In this document: positions 50,601 through 53,954 of the stretch, in pieces | Layout: each line of letters begins with the position of its first letter | Position numbering within the stretch: position 1 is the first letter of the stretch | Assembly: GCA_945898055.1 (NCBI GenBank) | Contig: CAMDGV010000029.1 | Coordinates: forward strand, 1-53,954 | Origin: Akkermansia muciniphila | Lineage (GTDB): Bacteria > Verrucomicrobiota > Verrucomicrobiia > Limisphaerales > UBA9464 | DNA length: 53,954 nt | Direction of reading: 5' to 3' | Program-made: the position numbers and the translations under genes | The notes under the pieces: generated by a model | The model's database searches: none | The model's input: only the letters and a program-made list of their open reading frames with translations | Told to the model about the DNA's origin: nothing

Positions 50601-53221
50601 AATTGATAAATTTCCTTTCTGCGCCGGAATGCGTCCTCACCACCTTCCATCACGGTGACGATGCGCTGTTGAATGTCTTTGTCGTCGATGCTGCCATGGT
50701 CAAAGGAAAACGCTTCCCCTTCCTTCCTGCATACGATGGCCTGCTCCGCATCGCCAAGCACCGGGATATTCGGGTTGTGAGTGGCGAAAATAAACTGCGT
50801 CAGATCCTTCCGCTCCAGCAGTTGGCGGATGAAATGACTGTATAGCGTTTCGTTGTCCAGATCGTCTTCCGGTTGGTCGATGAGGATGACCGGGTGCCTC
50901 TGGAGGTGCATGAGAATATGCAGGATCACGGTAGCCCGCTGCCCGAGGGAATATTCACCCAGCGGTTTCTGATGGAAAAGGATAACCGTTTCATCCGGTG
51001 TGCGGAAACTCAGGAAGTCTGCCAAATGTTCCAGCAGCGTGGAGCGCACCTTCACAGCAGCGTTTTCACTCAGATGCTCCTCCAGTTGAGCGCGGGCTTG
51101 ATATAGCTCTCGGCCATCCACAAACGCGTCCTGTATGGTGTCGTAGGATGGTCCCTGCAAACCGCTGCCTCGGAACTTGGAGCGAAGGAACTCACCAAAC
51201 GCACTACGCTTGCCTTTGAAGGCCGTCTGAAGACGGATTTCCTGTGGAAGTTCCGATTCGAGACGACGCACTTCGGCTTCACGATCCGTGAACCGTTCTC
51301 TCCAAAAATCGTGCAGCTTGTTGACCGCCGCGCCCAGCATGTCACGCGCCGTTTGCTCCGTTTTGGAGCGTTGGGCACCTGCTGCCAGTAGCTTCACCAA
51401 CTGATCAAGTCGGGACTTCTTCTTGCGGAACAGCTCCAGATCGAGCTGGGGTTCATTCAGCGTCTTTTGAAGTTCGGCAACTTCCTGCTTCATCTCTTCC
51501 TGCACCGGTGCCAGTTTCTGCAGAGCCTCGCCCACCGCAGTGAACGCTACTAGCAAAGTTTGGAGCGCCGCTTGAGCGGTCGTTTTGGCCTCGTCAGACT
51601 TTGCTTTTGCCGCAGCGAGGTCGGCAGCAATGGGTTCGCTCCGCTTGGATTTCAGCACGGGGAACGTCGCATCCGCATCGTCCCAATCCGCTGACTCCTT
51701 GAGGTTCGTGTCCAGCTCCTTCAATGCCTGTTGCCATGCCACAATCGCCTGCCGGTCCCCATCAAAGAGAGTCATGTCGGCCAGCTTCTTGTCCACGCCC
51801 TTGTCCGTGAAGACTTGAAGTTGTGCATCCAGTTCGTTCTTCTCCTTTTGCAATGCGGCGATCTTCTCGGTGGCTTCCAGCGTCTCCTTCAGTTGCCGGG
51901 CCGCTTGGCGCACGCCTTCGATAAGCGCCGCCTCTTCCTGCGGTTTCGGGTCAAGCCGGTCCGCCAGCAGTTTGTCCAGAAAGCTCTCGTCGAACGATTC
52001 GGAGCGGGTCGAAAGGTCCTTCTGGCCGAAGTAGAGAATGTCTTTCAGGATCGATCCTGGAGAAATGTCGCGATAGACTCCATCCAAGTAAACCGAAGGC
52101 TGGCCGGTGCGTTCACGTTCGATCCGGACTTCGCGCCCGAATTCATCTACCGCTTCCACCACTACTTTACCAGCCGGAGAGAGCATCCGCTCCACGAGCC
52201 CGGACTTGTAGGTTGGATCAGACACCTCGCGGAAGCCGAGGGCATGACGCAGGCACTCGATTACCGCCGACTTGCCATTCCCTCTTGGGCCGATCAGGCA
52301 ATTCAGCGATTGAGAGAACGGCACGGCAAGCCCATCCAAGGCGCCGCCAGCGAATCGCACTTGGCGCAATAGAACCGCCTGCCGGGGTTCGGGCAGTTCA
52401 GAATGAACTCGGTGCTCATGGTCGAACAAGGCGAACTTGACGGCCTCGAATGAAAGTGCTCCGAGCTTAAGATAGCAGGAGCGACCTTCGCCGATTTCCT
52501 CGATAGTCTTGCGATCACACCCCTCCACTTCTGCGGGATACCAATTGCCAAGCGCATTCTGAGCTTTAAGCCGGCAAGGCTTGTCGGCCTCATTGAGTTT
52601 GTTGTAAGAGCGAACTTTCTGAAAACCTAATGTGCGATTGCGGAGTGCATCGTAACGGCTGTCTTTCCAAGCGGCCAGCTTGCCTATACCAAGTTCTTTC
52701 CAAAGTCCTTTGGGCTCTTCCACATGAGCAAAAATCAGGAAATAATCCCTGCGAGATAAACCATCGAGCGTCTCGACCATTTGTAGCAGTGTCTTTTCAC
52801 TGCATCCGTTTTCATGCTCATACTCTTCCTTGGTTTTTCCAGGGAACATGCCCGCAATAAACGAATTGATGTAATCCTTCCCGGAGTCCATCCAGTCGTC
52901 GCTGAAGACGACCAAGACATGGATGCCAGCACGTCCGTCGCTCAATGAAAGCTCCACACCGGGCAGGAGCCCGATCTTCTTCTTTCGGGCAGTGGCGCGG
53001 AGAGATTTGAACTCCTCGAAATCGAACTTGTTGTGGTTGGTGATGACGCCCAAACGGATGCCCGCATTCTCCATCGCATCGACGTAGGCACTGTTATAGT
53101 AATTTTCGTCCCCGCTGTATTTGAACTCCTTGTCTGCCTTGGTGTGCAGATGAAAGTCTACGCGGACCCATTCCGCGCCTCGCGGGAACTGCTTGTCATT
53201 GGTTGAAGTCATCTTGCTCAT
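50582..53221 (-). CDS. TrlF-like PHP-domain ATPase with SMC-type coiled coil
   Basis: 879 aa. The N-terminal PHP phosphoesterase domain (about 15-230) has metal-site motifs DFHLHTKADKEF, VITNHNKFDFEEF and LLPGVELSL. The ABC/SMC-type ATPase follows: Walker A LIGPRGNGKSAVIECLRHA (about 310), two long helical coiled-coil stretches (about 430-690, rich in KEKNELDAQLQV-like heptads), a signature-like LGEYSLGQRATVILHI, and Walker B HPVILIDQPEDDLDNE with a final H-loop FIFATHNPNIPVLGD. This layout matches TrlF-family ATPases found inside type I restriction loci. A nuclease or phosphoesterase activity controlled by ATP is a reasonable inference. It starts 24 bp after hsdS, so it is part of the operon. 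Confidence 0.88.
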   Translation of the reverse strand: MSKMTSTNDKQFPRGAEWVRVDFHLHTKADKEFKYSGDENYYNSAYVDAMENAGIRLGVITNHNKFDFEEFKSLRATARKKKIGLLPGVELSLSDGRAGIHVLVVFSDDWMDSGKDYINSFIAGMFPGKTKEEYEHENGCSEKTLLQMVETLDGLSRRDYFLIFAHVEEPKGLWKELGIGKLAAWKDSRYDALRNRTLGFQKVRSYNKLNEADKPCRLKAQNALGNWYPAEVEGCDRKTIEEIGEGRSCYLKLGALSFEAVKFALFDHEHRVHSELPEPRQAVLLRQVRFAGGALDGLAVPFSQSLNCLIGPRGNGKSAVIECLRHALGFREVSDPTYKSGLVERMLSPAGKVVVEAVDEFGREVRIERERTGQPSVYLDGVYRDISPGSILKDILYFGQKDLSTRSESFDESFLDKLLADRLDPKPQEEAALIEGVRQAARQLKETLEATEKIAALQKEKNELDAQLQVFTDKGVDKKLADMTLFDGDRQAIVAWQQALKELDTNLKESADWDDADATFPVLKSKRSEPIAADLAAAKAKSDEAKTTAQAALQTLLVAFTAVGEALQKLAPVQEEMKQEVAELQKTLNEPQLDLELFRKKKSRLDQLVKLLAAGAQRSKTEQTARDMLGAAVNKLHDFWRERFTDREAEVRRLESELPQEIRLQTAFKGKRSAFGEFLRSKFRGSGLQGPSYDTIQDAFVDGRELYQARAQLEEHLSENAAVKVRSTLLEHLADFLSFRTPDETVILFHQKPLGEYSLGQRATVILHILMHLQRHPVILIDQPEDDLDNETLYSHFIRQLLERKDLTQFIFATHNPNIPVLGDAEQAIVCRKEGEAFSFDHGSIDDKDIQQRIVTVMEGGEDAFRRRKEIYQLWKSSN

Positions 53222-53245
53222 CGTAAGTTCAGGTTGTGGAAACTT

Positions 53246-53954
53246 CTATCCTTCATTCGCCTCCGGGGATGGGAAAAGCTGCTGCATCAGGCCTTTCTTG
53301 TGGGTCTTGAGGGCTTCGTGCTTTTGGGTTTCGGCGGTGATCAGGGCGTCGAGGCTGCTCAGGCACGAGGCGATGCGTTGTTGTTCGTCAGGTTGGGGTG
53401 GCACACAGAGAGGGAAACCAACAACGTCCTCTTTGCGCAGGTTAGTCTGTTTTACGCCATCGTCGAAATCCAAAAAGTATGAGTTCCTATCTAGGACATA
53501 AAATAAGAACCTCCCATTAACCTTGGTCGGTTGGATCCTACAGATGCGCTGATTTACAGTGTAAAGGTCGTCAGACTCTACAAAATAACATTTTGCGATG
53601 GCTCTTCCGTTTGGCACATCACTCAGAACCATCAAAATATCCCCTTCATCTGCGATGCAGAAGCCTTCGTTTGAGAATTTCCTGACATCTCCTTCGGTTG
53701 AAATGAATTTTGAGTTTACGACGATGTATCGGCCATTCTCGGAAATGTCATTTTCATGCGCCTTTCCATTTTCGTAGCGTGCAAGCTCATCGAGCCTTTG
53801 CACCTCCCACTCCCCGGCGTTTTGGAATTCGGGGAAGCGGAGGCGGGGTTGGGTTTCGCCTTCGCGGGGGAAAAGCTGCTGCATCAGCCCTTTTTTATGG
53901 GTCTTGAGCGCGTCCACTTTCCGCGCTTGCGCGGCCATCAGCTCGTCCACCGAA
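53246..53954 (-). CDS. hsdS: Type I restriction specificity subunit, C-terminal part (cut by window edge)
   Basis: At least 235 aa; the gene continues past the right edge, and the GTG at 53950 is not the true start. HsdS reads the target sequence for the methyltransferase. The visible part is the end of the first conserved helical region (KVDALKTHKKGLMQQLFPRE), then the second target-recognition domain (LRFPEFQNAGEWEVQRLDEL to GFPLCVPPQPDEQQRIASCL). The second conserved helical region follows (LSSLDALITAETQKHEALKT HKKGLMQQLFP). The two conserved regions are near-identical repeats at protein and DNA level. First visible gene of the minus-strand operon; hsdR or another hsdM may lie upstream, outside the window. 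Confidence 0.93.
   Translation of the reverse strand, partial: SVDELMAAQARKVDALKTHKKGLMQQLFPREGETQPRLRFPEFQNAGEWEVQRLDELARYENGKAHENDISENGRYIVVNSKFISTEGDVRKFSNEGFCIADEGDILMVLSDVPNGRAIAKCYFVESDDLYTVNQRICRIQPTKVNGRFLFYVLDRNSYFLDFDDGVKQTNLRKEDVVGFPLCVPPQPDEQQRIASCLSSLDALITAETQKHEALKTHKKGLMQQLFPSPEANEG
53271..53318 (-). repeat. HsdS internal DNA repeat, copy 1
   Basis: Starts GGGAAAAGCTGCTGCATCAG on the plus strand, followed by about 25 similar bases through GTGGGTCTTGAGGGC. It matches the sequence at 53868-53915. It codes for the KTHKKGLMQQLFP segment at the end of the second half of HsdS. Confidence 0.88.
53868..53915 (-). repeat. HsdS internal DNA repeat, copy 2
   Basis: The same first 20 bases as copy 1 (GGGAAAAGCTGCTGCATCAG), with ATGGGTCTTGAGCGC further on. 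It codes for the matching segment at the end of the first half of HsdS. Such repeats frame the second target-recognition domain and can recombine to swap it. Confidence 0.88.

Overview
The window looks like a chromosomal piece of a Verrucomicrobiota bacterium, probably from a metagenome assembly. The reasons are two sets of PSCyt1/DUF1587/DUF1592/DUF1588/DUF1585 proteins paired with Tat-exported DUF1552 proteins, a 2,854-residue secreted protein of lamin-tail and CotH domains, the long type of 2-isopropylmalate synthase, Gram-negative envelope genes (Lnt, TolC), and few clear Shine-Dalgarno sequences. Assignment is by gene content only. || Layout. 1-1.7 kb: a decayed insertion sequence whose two reading frames could be joined by a -1 slip on an A-run, plus a second HTH remnant. 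1.8-3.4 kb: lnt. 3.4-20.5 kb: a minus-strand block TolC > giant LTD/CotH protein > DUF5009 membrane acyltransferase > 1,424-aa cytochrome/DUF1592 protein > DUF1552 protein; close spacing suggests one export/surface unit. 20.9-28.9 kb: core metabolism (galE, mobA, fabG, an unknown gene, acpP, fabF, leuA, a TPR-AAA ATPase). 29.2-32.9 kb: a sugar ABC importer (binding lipoprotein, double ATPase, permease). 33-36 kb: SOUL haem-binding lipoprotein, DUF3616 protein, acyl-CoA desaturase. || 36.1-38.1 kb is a decay zone: a DUF433/DUF5615 toxin-antitoxin pair with three frameshifts, an unknown short gene, a frameshifted 'polyvalent protein kinase' gene and a transposase-like tail. 38.1-42.1 kb: a second DUF1592/DUF1552 pair with overlapping stop and start. 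42.3-44.6 kb: a class V aminotransferase and an M20 deacylase, in more GC-rich sequence. || 45.5-54 kb: a type I restriction-modification and defence island, all on the minus strand: hsdS (cut by the window edge) > TrlF-like PHP-ATPase > AlbA_2 ATPase > hsdM' > rhuM > hsdM'' > dinD > full hsdM. The first 40 and 54 codons of hsdM are repeated, in frame, in front of rhuM and dinD, and each fragment starts in an ATGA overlap with the gene before it. This nested 'hsdM start + accessory gene' layout is the most unusual thing in the window. It suggests repeated capture of accessory genes at the 5' end of hsdM. No hsdR is in view. No tRNA, rRNA or CRISPR array was found.
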